Both the position numbers and the translations under genes were made by a program. Of a DNA stretch of 64,000 nt, positions 1 through 8,700 are shown in pieces. The notes below the pieces were generated by a model. It searched no databases and had not been told where the DNA came from. It saw only the letters and a program-made list of their open reading frames with translations. The stretch is from Paenibacillus donghaensis (lineage in GTDB: Bacteria > Bacillota > Bacilli > Paenibacillales > Paenibacillaceae), in the NCBI RefSeq assembly GCF_002192415.1, contig NZ_CP021780.1:7254001-7318000 (forward strand). Reading direction: 5' to 3'. How positions within the stretch are numbered: the first letter of the stretch is position 1; the number at the start of each line of letters is the position of its first letter.

Positions 1-2
1 AA

Positions 3-638
3 ACTCCTTATTATGTCCAACTGGCAGGTGCATTGAAGCTGGAAGCGGCCATTCCTTTTCTGTGTAGTTTTTTGGGGGCAGAAGATGATTGGCTTACGGA
101 GCGGGCTAATGAAGCGCTTGTTCGAATTGGGACAACCTCGGTTGTAACGATGCTAACTGACCAATATTTCTCTGCTGAAGGGGAATACTTCCGGCTGTAT
201 GCCTCTGATGTGTTCGGTAAAATTAAGCTGCCTGCCTCAGAGGAGGCGTTGCTTACACTGTTGCCTGAAGAGCAAGATCTTACCTACGCGACTAAGCTGG
301 CACACGGTCTCTGCGAACTGGGGTCAAGCAAAGGTCTCCCATTAGTCGAGGCGATGGTGGAAGGGGACTACGACAGTGGATATTTGAGTCTCACGAAGTC
401 GATTTATGCTTACTGCGTAATCTCGAGCACGCCCCATCCTTCATTACCGCAGTGGAAGAAGGAGCTTGATAAGGAAAAGGTTCGGCTGTCCAGGCGCGAG
501 GTGGAATGGAATGAGATGGCTGCCAATAGGGTTCTCAAAGGCAGTCCCAAACCGTATACGAACCCGAATAAGGTAGGACGTAACGATCCTTGTCCTTGTG
601 GGAGCGGGAAGAAGCACAAAAAATGCTGCGGCGCGTAG
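3..638 (+). CDS. SEC-C motif protein with HEAT-like helical body (5' truncated)
   Basis: The reading frame is open to the left edge of the window, so the gene starts outside it; a TTG at 33 is in frame but need not be the start. The visible body is alpha-helical with repeated Leu/Ala segments resembling HEAT repeats (for example around ANEALVRIG). The last ~20 residues form a SEC-C zinc motif ([15 protein letters not shown]), the CxC...CC pattern also found at the end of SecA and in many stand-alone bacterial proteins. SEC-C motifs bind zinc and mediate protein contacts; the specific role of this protein is unknown. A strong terminator follows at about 740. Confidence 0.75.
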   Translation, partial: TPYYVQLAGALKLEAAIPFLCSFLGAEDDWLTERANEALVRIGTTSVVTMLTDQYFSAEGEYFRLYASDVFGKIKLPASEEALLTLLPEEQDLTYATKLAHGLCELGSSKGLPLVEAMVEGDYDSGYLSLTKSIYAYCVISSTPHPSLPQWKKELDKEKVRLSRREVEWNEMAANRVLKGSPKPYTNPNKVGRNDPCPCGSGKKHKKCCGA

Positions 639-739
639 ATAGATAAGCTGAACTTAAGAATGATGGCTAATTGATGGGCGAGCCTCTTATGGACCAAGCG
701 GTTCGTCCATTTGAATTTAAGAAGTTCAATAAATAAATA

Positions 740-779
740 AGGACACTGGAGGGTTCGTCCAGGTCCTTGTTTTTTGTTT
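740..779. terminator. Rho-independent terminator
   Basis: The inverted repeat AAGGAC ... GTCCTT, with an inner GGA/TCC extension, is followed by a T-run. It sits between the SEC-C gene and the convergent primase-helicase gene and could serve both. Confidence 0.75.
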
Positions 780-895
780 ATGATGACTTCTTGGACGGAT
801 GAAAAGCGTATTGGCATCATTTATCTTTGAGTCTTTGTAATGTTTCAATCACTCCATCTATTGAAGTTTATACATCATCGGACAATATATTTCCG

Positions 896-3340
896 CTACA
901 ACTCCGCACCCTTATAGCCCATCTTCCGATAACCCTTCACTCTTTTCTTGAACATTGCCATCAACATAGGGACCTGGAGGTCGATATAATCATATATTTT
1001 GACTTCCTCTTTATTCACATGACTTCGGTGCAAGCGGCCCGCATATTGCTGCAAGGTGCCTGACCAAGAGATGGGATGGACCAGAAACAAGGTGTCCAGT
1101 CTGGCATCATCGAAGCCTTCACCAATCAGCTTGCCGGTAGCAATAACTACCCGTTCCTGATCGTCCGGAATAGAGGCTATTTGAGCGCGTAGAGCCTCTC
1201 GCTGCTTTTTTCCCATTCTGCCTCGCAGTACAATTACGTTTTTGGCAAAAGGCTGCAGTCTCTCTGCAAAATATTCAGCATGAGCGGTCCGTTCAACTAG
1301 CAGCAGCGGCGAGCGGCCTTCATCCAGGCAGGTGAGTAAATCGTCGAAAATAAGGGTGTTGCGCTCCTCGTTATCCACAAGCTGCTGATAGATGTCCTGA
1401 ATACCAGTAACCTGTTCTCCTGGCTTGATCTGAAAAAGAGTATATCGGGGAATCACTCTTAATGAAAATCCTCTGGAGCTGCTTAAGGTTCGTCCATCTA
1501 TCTTCATAAGCACCGGTCCAAGCTGGAATCGTACGATAGCTTCTTGTCCGTCTTGACGTTTAGGTGTGGCAGTTAAACCGAATACATATTTGGCTTGGAC
1601 TTCCCGCAGAACCTGTTCGAAGCTGTAGGCAGATACGTGGTGGCATTCATCCACAATGACTTGGCCGTATTCACTTACGAAGGGTTTGACATTCCCTTTA
1701 TAGTTGAGGCTCTGAATGACAGCGATGTCGATGATACCGGTTCGTTTATTTTTGCCGCCGCCGATTACACCGATAGAATGTTTAGGAACTTCGAGAAAGG
1801 TCTGCAAACGTTCCTGCCATTGTTCCATAAGCTCCCGCCGATGCACCAGAATGAGGGTGTTTGTCTTTCTTGAAGCGATGATGCTGGCTGCTACGACGGT
1901 TTTGCCGAATGCAGTTGCCGCCGAGAGAACGCCAATATCCCGGTTCAGAATCGCTCTGGCTGCTGTATCCTGAAGTGTGGTCAGCGTACCAGTGAACTCT
2001 GCCGCAATTGTTGTCCCAATCGAACGTTGATCGACAAGAGATACTTTGACGTGATTATGTTCAAAAAAGGATAACAACTCCGGCAAGCATCCCCTTGGAA
2101 GAACGACGTAGCTCTCCAGATCCTCTGCGCATGAGATGACCCGGGGTTTACCGTAGGTGGAGAGCCGCATCGCTTGTGTTTTATAAAAGTCAGGGTTGGA
2201 GAAGGAAGCTATTCTGATCAGAGCATGAATTGCACTTGAAGGAAGTCCAGACTTAGGAATATAGAGACGATCCGAATGCAAGACCTGTAGCTCAGCAGGT
2301 AAAGCTTCCATAAGAACCTCTTCTAGCTGAGTCGGATTCTTTTGTAACAAGGTCAATTCATCCGCTTCGTGGTCTGATACCGCTGTAATACTATCATTAT
2401 TAAAAAGCCCACGCTCCCCGTGCTTATATATAAATTGCTTCACTTCGTCTTCGTTCAACTTACCAAGCCCGGATAATATACTCCATGGGTCAGCATAGGG
2501 TTCGAAGTGTTCATCAATAAAGACGCTGTTTCCCAGTTTGCGTGGTCCACCCTGAAGTGGAAGAGCAATGAGGTTGCCGAATCCGCCTTTAGGCAGCGTA
2601 TCCTGATTGGGAAACAGGCGGTCGTAGGATTCCATGCCGATCTGATATCTCTTGTTCATGGATAGGCTTAGCAAGGCCATTCCCAATCTTCTGGCTGTAG
2701 CCGCTGCAATATTTTGACTGAAGAAAATCCAGATGTGTCCCCCATTGCCGGAACGTGAGCGCTCTAACAGTGCGGGGATGTGATGACTTTTGCATAGCTG
2801 CATTACGGCGGCCACGTCCTTCTTCCAATCATGCTTGTCAAAATCCATTGCCAAAAACCAGCAGGTCTCATCCGGCAGCATCGGATAGATGCCAATCGTT
2901 CGGTCCTGCCTTGCATCTAAATGGGCTGACAGCACTTCATTTGTAAGGGGCATGAAGCTCTGGTGTTTGCAAACGGAGCATTTCACTCTCGGTTTCTCGC
3001 AGAATGCAGTCCACTCATTGGCGCAGGCGGGCGAGTATCCGGTCTTGCCTTGTTTGTTGCTCCAGCGAATCGGGTATACGTCGTCTCTGCCACGAAAACA
3101 ACTTTTATAAAGGGCAAGCTTGTCCTCTACGGTTGAATACTGGTGAACATTACTCTCTCCAATCGTTGGTTCATTGTTTATTTTTACCGGGGAGGTGGAA
3201 TAAACCGTCATTTGTTCGTTCGTACTTGTTGTATTGTCCTCATCAGGAAGCCCCAGCAGATGTCTCAACCGGGTGATTTCCTGCTTAAGTTCTTCAATAT
3301 GAGCTAGAGCGGCGTTATATTTGTCCTCCATATTATCCAT
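896..3340 (-). CDS. TOTE-type archaeo-eukaryotic primase fused to SF2 helicase
   Basis: A protein of 814 residues. Residues ~1-30 form a coiled coil. Residues ~85-300 resemble the archaeo-eukaryotic primase domain annotated in TOTE conflict systems: an acidic DxD motif (AMDFDKHD, ~163) and the sxH-type motif GGHIWIFF (~200). A CxxC pair (VKCSVCKH) upstream may bind zinc. Residues ~440-814 are a superfamily 2 helicase: Walker A TAFGKT (~478), DECHH (~562), TATP (~592) and motif VI QYAGRLHR (~770). The primase-helicase fusion suggests nucleic-acid synthesis or remodelling during conflict or repair; TOTE proteins are thought to act in defence or in mobile elements, but the role is not established here. 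No partner nuclease is fused or obviously co-transcribed. Decayed nuclease and recombinase genes lie just downstream on the other strand. Confidence 0.85.
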   Translation of the reverse strand: MDNMEDKYNAALAHIEELKQEITRLRHLLGLPDEDNTTSTNEQMTVYSTSPVKINNEPTIGESNVHQYSTVEDKLALYKSCFRGRDDVYPIRWSNKQGKTGYSPACANEWTAFCEKPRVKCSVCKHQSFMPLTNEVLSAHLDARQDRTIGIYPMLPDETCWFLAMDFDKHDWKKDVAAVMQLCKSHHIPALLERSRSGNGGHIWIFFSQNIAAATARRLGMALLSLSMNKRYQIGMESYDRLFPNQDTLPKGGFGNLIALPLQGGPRKLGNSVFIDEHFEPYADPWSILSGLGKLNEDEVKQFIYKHGERGLFNNDSITAVSDHEADELTLLQKNPTQLEEVLMEALPAELQVLHSDRLYIPKSGLPSSAIHALIRIASFSNPDFYKTQAMRLSTYGKPRVISCAEDLESYVVLPRGCLPELLSFFEHNHVKVSLVDQRSIGTTIAAEFTGTLTTLQDTAARAILNRDIGVLSAATAFGKTVVAASIIASRKTNTLILVHRRELMEQWQERLQTFLEVPKHSIGVIGGGKNKRTGIIDIAVIQSLNYKGNVKPFVSEYGQVIVDECHHVSAYSFEQVLREVQAKYVFGLTATPKRQDGQEAIVRFQLGPVLMKIDGRTLSSSRGFSLRVIPRYTLFQIKPGEQVTGIQDIYQQLVDNEERNTLIFDDLLTCLDEGRSPLLLVERTAHAEYFAERLQPFAKNVIVLRGRMGKKQREALRAQIASIPDDQERVVIATGKLIGEGFDDARLDTLFLVHPISWSGTLQQYAGRLHRSHVNKEEVKIYDYIDLQVPMLMAMFKKRVKGYRKMGYKGAEL

Positions 3341-3464
3341 TGATGGGTCCTCGTGGTTTTATTTCTATTATACCTTGTAAATATCGTACTGTAGTTGATA
3401 AATTAGGTGGTTTCTAGCTGAACCTAGGTTAATGATTTGATCATAAGTATTTTGTTATAATAAT

Positions 3465-3962
3465 ATTATTAACTACTCCTGTTTGCACAATGACCGTTAT
3501 CATAATGTTTTTCACCTGCGGGAAGATCATACTGGGATTCTACTTAACAATGATCTGGAGATTCATGTCATGGAGTTAACAAAGCTGGAGGAGCAGGCCG
3601 TTCCGGTTTCGGGCGGATTGGTAAATTGGTTGTTGTTCCTGAAAGGCGTTGATAAACCGAATTGGGGGGTGTTGACTATGAATGAACCGATGTTGAAAAA
3701 GGCAATGGATACACTGGAATTTCTGAGTCAGGATGCCGCTACACGGATGGAATACGAGTCCCGGATGAAATATCTACGTGATGAGGTGTCGCGAATGGAA
3801 GGGGCCAGATCGGAAGGCATTGTGGAAGGTGCGGTTAGAGAAAAAAGAGAAATGGCTCGAAAGCTTCTGGCAATGGGGCATGAAGTGGATTTTGTGGTTA
3901 AACTTACCGAGTTGACCGAGCAAGAAATTAAGTTATTAAGCAAGGATGTTAGGTCACAATGA
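3465..3962 (+). pseudogene. Rpn-family nuclease/transposase remnant (copy 1, 5' deleted)
   Basis: The C-terminal ~165 residues of an Rpn/PD-(D/E)XK transposase-type protein. It shares NYS.L...YHNVFHLRE, the GGL..WLLFLKG block, the MNEP..KAMDTL block and a final helix (ARKLLAMG) with copy 2 at 4031-4721. The homology begins abruptly at about 3465 in AT-rich DNA, and the frame is closed by a stop at 3444. The N-terminal half carrying the nuclease centre is therefore missing. A TTG at 3483 could allow translation of the remnant. Rpn proteins promote RecA-independent DNA exchange; this copy should lack nuclease activity. Confidence 0.75.
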
Positions 3963-4030
3963 AAATCTCCGTTCTGCAAGAAGCGCCTTCCGAAATTTCA
4001 TTTGCAGGATAAACGAGATTATCTTGATGA

Positions 4031-4721
4031 ACCCCTTATACGGATAAAGACGATCCGCTCGACAAACAATCCATCTTTGATGTTTACGCCAAGACCTCTG
4101 AAGGCAAACTGATTGATATAGAGATGCAGCTTTTTAATAAGTACGATATAGAGAAAAGAACGCTCTTTTATTGGAGCAAACGGTATGCGAGTCAACTCAG
4201 CGAGGGCGATAAATATCCGGAGTTGAAGAAATGTGTGACGATCAACATTTTAAACTATTCGTTTTTGAAGAATGAGCAATATCATAACGTATTTCATTTG
4301 CGGGAATACCGGACAGGGATATCCATCCTTGATTGATGACATTGAGGTGCATTTCCTGGAGCTGCCGAAGCTGGATGAACGTAGCGTTCCTTCTGAAGGT
4401 GGATTGATCCATTGGCTGTTGTTTCTGAAAGGTGCCAATACATCACACTGGGAGGTGCTGAAGATGAATGAGCCGGGTTTGGAAAAGGCAATGGATACCT
4501 TGCAATACTTGAGTCAGGATTCAGACGCCAGACGGTTGTATGAGGCCAGACAGAAATATCTGCATGCTGAAGCATCCATGATTGAAGGAGCGAAGTCCGC
4601 CGGCATTATTGAGGGTAAACTCCAAGTGGCTCGCAATTTGCTGGCAATGGGGATGGATCATTCGGCTGTCGCTAAAGCAACCGGTCTGAGTGAGGATGAA
4701 ATCAGGTCTATAAAGTATTAA
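4031..4721 (+). pseudogene. Rpn-family nuclease/transposase, frameshifted (copy 2)
   Basis: Two frames together encode one Rpn-like protein. The first frame (from ~4031) gives DKQSIFDV...GKLIDIEMQ, the acidic nuclease motif region of the PD-(D/E)XK fold, and runs to a stop at 4336. The second frame takes over at about 4330 with DDIEVHFLELPKL and continues to 4721. The overlap near 4330 shows a frameshift. The N-terminal region before DKQS is also lost: an in-frame stop lies at 4028-4030, and no start with a ribosome binding site is seen. It is about 60% alike to copy 1 by eye, so the pair is an old tandem duplication that has since decayed. Confidence 0.8.
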
Positions 4722-4841
4722 CATTCAAAGCTTTGCAACTGAAGATGCTCATCCTTCGATTATTGACTTGGAGCTATAGAATGCTGCCCAGGTTTCCTTA
4801 TTGAGTCGCAGACAGTCTAAATAATAATAGCTTCATTTATC

Positions 4842-4877
4842 AGCAGGTATGCCTACGTGGGTGTGTCTGCTTTTTTA
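4842..4877 (+). terminator. Terminator-like hairpin before recombinase remnant
   Basis: AGCAG ... CTGCT with a T-run lies after the Rpn copies and just upstream of the serine recombinase fragment. Confidence 0.5.
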
Positions 4878-4913
4878 TGCCCAAAATTCGATATATGAGA
4901 GGAAAGTGTACTT

Positions 4914-5255
4914 ATGAGAGTAGCCTATTATGTCCGTGTGTCATCCGAGCGTCAAGCAGAGAAAGAGTTATCAATCCCAGCTCAGATTAAAGCCATTCAG
5001 CAATATTGCACGGAGAAGGGTTGGAGTATCGTCAGTGAATTTATTGAAAAAGGGAAATCCGCCAAAACGGACGATCGCCCGGAATTCCAGAAGATGATCG
5101 CTTTAGCTAAACGCTCCAATCGTCCTTTTGATGCGGTGATCGTCTATAAGTTCGACAGGTTTTCCCGTAAACGTGACGACCATGTTATCTACAAGGCATT
5201 GCTTAATCAATGTGGGGTGAAGGTCATTTCGATTACGGATCTGACTCTGATTTAG
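4914..5255 (+). pseudogene. Serine recombinase N-terminal fragment
   Basis: 113 residues covering the resolvase/invertase catalytic domain: the start MRVAYYVRVSSERQ with the catalytic serine at residue 10, then YKFDRFSRKRDDH (the conserved DRFSR motif). The frame ends soon after KVISITDLTLI, where intact large serine recombinases of ~450-550 residues continue with the end of the catalytic domain, a recombinase domain and a zinc-ribbon/coiled coil. No continuation is visible in other frames downstream. A ribosome binding site (GAGAGGAAAG) precedes the ATG, so the fragment may still be translated. Its presence supports past integration of a mobile element here. Confidence 0.85.
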
Positions 5256-5274
5256 AAGTTAATACCCGATATGC

Positions 5275-5280
5275 TATAAT
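5275..5280 (+). promoter_or_regulatory. Probable extended -10 box (TGCTATAAT)
   Basis: A perfect TATAAT with an upstream TG lies ~32 bp before the start of the small ORF at 5312. The matching -35 (TTTAGA, ~17 bp upstream) is weak. Confidence 0.45.
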
Positions 5281-5311
5281 AATAGAAATTATTTAACCGG
5301 AGGTGTCTAAG

Positions 5312-5569
5312 ATGCGATGGGATGAAGTTCAGGAGCGTTTTCCTAATGAATGGGTCGTTCTTGAGGCGACTAAGGCCTATTCTAAGGAAGGCCAGCGTTA
5401 TATTGAAGAGATGTCCGTGATCGACTCCTATGAGGACTCTACCAAAGCATTGAAGCGGTACAGTGAGTTGCACCAGGAAGATCCACATCGCGAGTATTGT
5501 TTTTTTCACACCTCCCGTCCTGAGGTTGTGGCGCGAGAACGATATGTGGGAGTTCGAGGGCCAAGATGA
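5312..5569 (+). CDS. Conserved small hypothetical protein (pair with aspartic protease)
   Basis: 85 residues from ATG at 5312 (MRWDEVQERFPNEWVVLEA). The site CCGGAGGTG, 7 nt upstream, supports this ATG over the in-frame GTG at 5303. The protein is acidic, soluble and without membrane segments, and ends VARERYVGVRGPR. Its stop overlaps the start of the retropepsin-like gene by 4 nt (ATGA), so the two are translationally coupled. I recognise the pairing as recurring in Bacillales but know no function. Antitoxin, substrate or chaperone roles for the protease are guesses. Confidence 0.75.
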   Translation: MRWDEVQERFPNEWVVLEATKAYSKEGQRYIEEMSVIDSYEDSTKALKRYSELHQEDPHREYCFFHTSRPEVVARERYVGVRGPR

Positions 5570-5952
5570 ACATAACGGAAAGCTATGGGCTTCCCTTCGT
5601 AAGCATGACAGTTGTGTTTAGAGGGAGAGAATTAAAGCTGGAGAAGGTATTGCTAGACACAGGTTCTGCAAGCACACTTTTGAATGCGGATATCGTACAG
5701 GAGATTGGCATGGTTCCTGAAGGAAATGATATCGTTGATATAATACGGGGTGTAGGTGGTGTGGAGTATGTGTACACCAAGTACCTGGATTCGATTATAG
5801 TCGATGAAGCAATACTTAATGATTTTCAAGTGGAAATCGGGAATATGGATTATGGCATGGAAATCGACGGCATCCTTGGTTTTAATTTCTTGAAACAAGC
5901 AGGGGCTGTGATTGACACAGGAGAATTGCAACTGAAAACTAACGTTTGCTAA
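5566..5952 (+). CDS. Retropepsin-like aspartic protease
   Basis: 128 residues with the retropepsin signature LLDTGSAS (catalytic Asp31) and the partner motif DGILGFNFL (~101-109) typical of single-domain aspartyl proteases, which act as homodimers. The length matches one protease monomer. There is no signal peptide, so it should act in the cytoplasm. It is translationally coupled to the preceding small gene through a 4-nt overlap. The substrate is unknown. The ORF is intact and both key motifs are present, so activity is plausible. Confidence 0.85.
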   Translation: MNITESYGLPFVSMTVVFRGRELKLEKVLLDTGSASTLLNADIVQEIGMVPEGNDIVDIIRGVGGVEYVYTKYLDSIIVDEAILNDFQVEIGNMDYGMEIDGILGFNFLKQAGAVIDTGELQLKTNVC

Positions 5953-6003
5953 ACGGCTATCTCGTACAATTCCAGCAGCAACCCCCGCCGAATTGCGGCT
6001 CTG

Positions 6004-6033
6004 CAAGTTCACCCCTCGGCTCCATATGGAGTT
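6004..6033 (+). repeat. tmRNA 3'-end fragment (a), degenerate
   Basis: The stretch GTTCACCCCTCGGCTCCA followed by TATGGAGT resembles the T-arm and acceptor end of tmRNA seen more completely at 6511 and 9781. It is the weakest of the five copies and lacks the upstream pseudoknot part. Confidence 0.45.
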
Positions 6034-6042
6034 TGAGCATTA

Positions 6043-6075
6043 GAGAGTACCTTAAAACGGTTCTCTCTTTTTTTG
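6043..6075 (+). terminator. Rho-independent terminator
   Basis: The stem GAGAGTACC / GGTTCTCTC, with one mismatch, is followed by a T-run. It closes the small-protein/protease operon. Confidence 0.7.
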
Positions 6076-6177
6076 TTAATCCAAGCTTTACGTATAAGCG
6101 TACCACATCTACTTTCTTAGTATGCTACGCTTATCTATATCGTTTGTAGGTATATATCCTTCAAAAGGAGGCCCACC

Positions 6178-6450
6178 ATGCCAACCATCCTCGATTCCCT
6201 ATACCACGGCAGCCTTTTCCCTAACGAAAAGGTCATCCCCAAAGACCCCAATTATCGCCCGATCAACAGGCAAATCACCGAGTCCCTGGAGGCTTGGAAG
6301 CTGAGGCTGTCCGATGGGGATTTTGAGGAGTTAGAGTCCTTATTGGAACTGTATTCCCAGGTTCAAGGGATGGAGATGGCGACTTCGTTTACTTATGGAT
6401 TCAAAGTTGGGGCAGCCATGATGATTGAAATTCTTTCCGATCCAGAATAG
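6178..6450 (+). CDS. DUF6809-type small protein
   Basis: 90 residues, MPTILDSLYHGSLFPNEKV..., with an optimal ribosome binding site (AAAGGAGG) just upstream. The pattern LYHG.L.P.E......P.Y......I......L is that of small proteins annotated as DUF6809 in Firmicutes, often found in phage- or plasmid-related regions. It has no membrane segment or signal peptide. The C-terminal half forms helices ending in GFKVGAAMMIEIL. Function unknown. It is flanked by tmRNA-end fragments on both sides, as expected for cargo of an integrated element. Confidence 0.7.
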   Translation: MPTILDSLYHGSLFPNEKVIPKDPNYRPINRQITESLEAWKLRLSDGDFEELESLLELYSQVQGMEMATSFTYGFKVGAAMMIEILSDPE

Positions 6451-6510
6451 CGTAGTCTGTGTGCACCTAGAATGTTATCTCATTTTAATTAAAAATAAAG
6501 ACTGTACGTC

Positions 6511-6568
6511 AAAGCTTATGTGGCGTTATCTTCGGACAGGGGGTTGCGACTCCCATCGGCTCCACCAT
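6511..6568 (+). repeat. tmRNA 3'-end fragment (b)
   Basis: AAGCTTATGTG, then CGTTATCTTCGGACAGG, then a T-arm-like part ending CGGCTCCACCA. This matches the 3' end of Firmicute tmRNA including the encoded CCA. No tmRNA 5' half or tag reading frame is nearby, so it is an att-type remnant. A short hairpin (ACCCGC ... GCGGTTTTTTTT) follows as a terminator. Confidence 0.65.
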
Positions 6569-6684
6569 GTAAACCCGCTTATATCGCGGTTTTTTTTCTG
6601 TTTATGGGCTGATCAGTAGAAAATTACACCTGAGGTATATAGTCCTGGCATCAATGGGTCAGTATCGATTCGGATGAAATAAAG

Positions 6685-6716
6685 CAAAAAAGCGACCTCG
6701 GGAGGTCGCTTTTTTG
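6685..6716. terminator. Bidirectional terminator
   Basis: A perfect stem, AAAGCGACCTC / GAGGTCGCTTT, flanked by A- and T-runs. It terminates the leftward AraC-EamA operon and any rightward transcript from the DUF6809 side. The remaining bases in 6569-6684 show nothing recognisable. Confidence 0.85.
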
Positions 6717-6753
6717 CTTATACTCTGAAGTTCCTATTCACGAAGAGCGATCC

Positions 6754-7659
6754 CTACGCTGAAGAAGCAACTTTTTTGGTTTTTCCTTCCGAAATCAACG
6801 ACCCCAGAAGTGTAAGTCCCGTCCCCAGCCCCGTTACCCAGGTTATTTGCTCCTGCAGAATCAGCACAGATGCGGCTACGGTAATGACAGGCACCAGATA
6901 AATATACACGCTTGTTTGGACCGCACCCAAAAGGCCGACGGCCCGGTTCCAGGTCACAAAACACAGAGCCGAAGCTCCCAGGCCGAGAAAGAGCAGGTTG
7001 GATAGATTCGCCATTTTGCCAAGGCGGCCCAGGTCGAGGTGGAATTCGAACAGGAAGAGGGCAGGAATCATGAACAGCAATCCATAGAAGAACACTCTGC
7101 GTGTACTCCCGATGGTGTGGTAGTTCCGCTGGCTGATTGTGCGCATTAGTACGGAATAGACTGCCCAGACCGCAGGGGCCAGGAAGGCCAGCAGATCTCC
7201 AAGTGGATTAAGCTTCAAGATGAAACTCCCGTTCAGTCCGATTAGTACAATCCCGGTGAGGGCTATCCCGAATCCGAAGAGGAATTGCCGATGCAGCTTC
7301 TCTCCCTCCAAGAAGAAATGTGCCAATACTGCTGTCAAAAAGGGAGCAATCGACACAATCACGCCTACGTTGGAGGCAAGGGTATAGACCAACGCTATAT
7401 TCTCAACGAGAAAATATAAGGTTACTCCGCATAATCCAGCCGCCATGAACAGCAGCTCTTCCCGAAAGGATGCTGTCCGCACGGGACCTGAGTAGATCAG
7501 GATCAGCACCACATATCCAAGCAGGAAGCGGAAAAAGAGGATTTCCACGGGCGTAAAGTCAATTAGCAGGATCTTGGTGGAGATAAAAGTCGTTCCCCAG
7601 ATCAGAATGGTCAGCAAAGCGAGCAAGTGCCCGTTGGTTGTCTTGCGTTCCTCCATCAT
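6754..7659 (-). CDS. EamA/DMT-family transporter
   Basis: 301 residues with ten predicted membrane helices in two EamA repeats (first repeat starts [18 protein letters not shown]; second has [16 protein letters not shown]). This is the drug/metabolite transporter superfamily, exporters of amino acids, metabolites or drugs. The start overlaps the stop of the AraC gene by 4 nt, so the two form one operon and the AraC protein probably controls the exporter in response to its substrate. The C-terminus is short and positively charged. The substrate cannot be read from the sequence. Confidence 0.9.
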   Translation of the reverse strand: MMEERKTTNGHLLALLTILIWGTTFISTKILLIDFTPVEILFFRFLLGYVVLILIYSGPVRTASFREELLFMAAGLCGVTLYFLVENIALVYTLASNVGVIVSIAPFLTAVLAHFFLEGEKLHRQFLFGFGIALTGIVLIGLNGSFILKLNPLGDLLAFLAPAVWAVYSVLMRTISQRNYHTIGSTRRVFFYGLLFMIPALFLFEFHLDLGRLGKMANLSNLLFLGLGASALCFVTWNRAVGLLGAVQTSVYIYLVPVITVAASVLILQEQITWVTGLGTGLTLLGSLISEGKTKKVASSA

Positions 7660-8498
7660 GAGGGGGTATCCACTGCACGTGCTTGCTGAGTGAATATACG
7701 CATATATTGCTTGGGAGTGAGACCGATCAGTTTTTTGAAGAAATTCGTAAAATGGCTCTGGTCACTGAATCCGGTCTGACCGGCAACCTCCATAGGGGGT
7801 ATGCCTTGCCCCAGCAGCCGCTTGGCATGGTTAATCCGCAGGGTCTCCAGGTAGCAATAGGGGGAGATGCCTTTTTGTCTGGTGAACAGCCGCAGCAAGT
7901 GATATTTGCTTAATCCGACTAAGCCGCTTAATTGATTGAGGGTAATGCTCTCCGTATAATGGGACTCCATGTATTCGCAAATGGTCATAATCTCTAAGGC
8001 CAGTTCCTGTGCGGGAGGAGGGAAGTCCGCATCCGTATATTCATTCAGCAGCTGCTCCAGCAGGAACAGAAACAACTCCTCTTTGTGGAAATCCTCCTTG
8101 TCCTCCAGAATGATCTGATGCAGATCATGAAGGGGAAGAGCCAGCTCGCTCTGGTAAAGTACGTTCTGTGTGAACTGCGGCGTGTACTCCTGGCCTGTAA
8201 TTTCCAGCACGTATTTACGCATCACCTCCGGCTGAATATTGATGCAGCGGTAGTCCAGGGTGCTTCCGTCGATCTGCGCACAGGCGTGAGGGTCGTGCGG
8301 ATTGAAGATAATGACATCCCCGCTGTTTAGAATATATTCTTCCTGGTTGCAGACCAGGTGCCGCTTGCCTTGTTCAATAAACCCAATCACGTAATAGTCG
8401 TGAAAATGGTTGGGGAACTTCTGCATAATCCCCTCAAACTGATAGGCTTCAAAATTCAGGTCTGTGTCGAAGACGACGGTTCTTACTTCACGAGTCAA
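7656..8498 (-). CDS. AraC-family regulator with N-terminal cupin domain
   Basis: Start chosen as TTG at 8498 (TREVRTVVF), which has AAGAAGGTG upstream; the longer frame to 8639 begins in AT-rich sequence with an unlikely N-terminus. About 280 residues. An AraC-binding cupin ([16 protein letters not shown], then [15 protein letters not shown]) is followed by two helix-turn-helix motifs ([19 protein letters not shown] and [18 protein letters not shown]) and the ending GLTPKQYMR. It lies in one operon with the EamA transporter, as is common for ligand-induced exporters. Confidence 0.9.
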   Translation of the reverse strand: MTREVRTVVFDTDLNFEAYQFEGIMQKFPNHFHDYYVIGFIEQGKRHLVCNQEEYILNSGDVIIFNPHDPHACAQIDGSTLDYRCINIQPEVMRKYVLEITGQEYTPQFTQNVLYQSELALPLHDLHQIILEDKEDFHKEELFLFLLEQLLNEYTDADFPPPAQELALEIMTICEYMESHYTESITLNQLSGLVGLSKYHLLRLFTRQKGISPYCYLETLRINHAKRLLGQGIPPMEVAGQTGFSDQSHFTNFFKKLIGLTPKQYMRIFTQQARAVDTPS

Positions 8499-8700
8499 TG
8501 CCTGCACCTTCTTTGTCCGGGATGTAGTTCTAATTATATTATGAATTAGGCGCAGGTTTCTTGGATAATGTTGCGGTAGAATTTTTTTATAATTATTCAA
8601 TAAATTGAAAAGGGTCAGTCTCAATTGTATTCTAGACAAATAGCATTCAATAGAAGTGAGCTGTAGATTTCACGGACATCTTGAGAAGGGGGAATGGAGT

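Noticed and set aside
641..735. Third MITE copy (GAACTTAAGAATG and AAGAAGTTCAAT)
   Set aside because: Only ~13 bp match one end and the inner stem differs; may be chance or a very distant relative.
3183..3340. Extra small ORFs on the + strand across the primase-helicase gene
   Set aside because: They are out-of-frame shadows of the 814-residue gene with its helicase and primase motifs.
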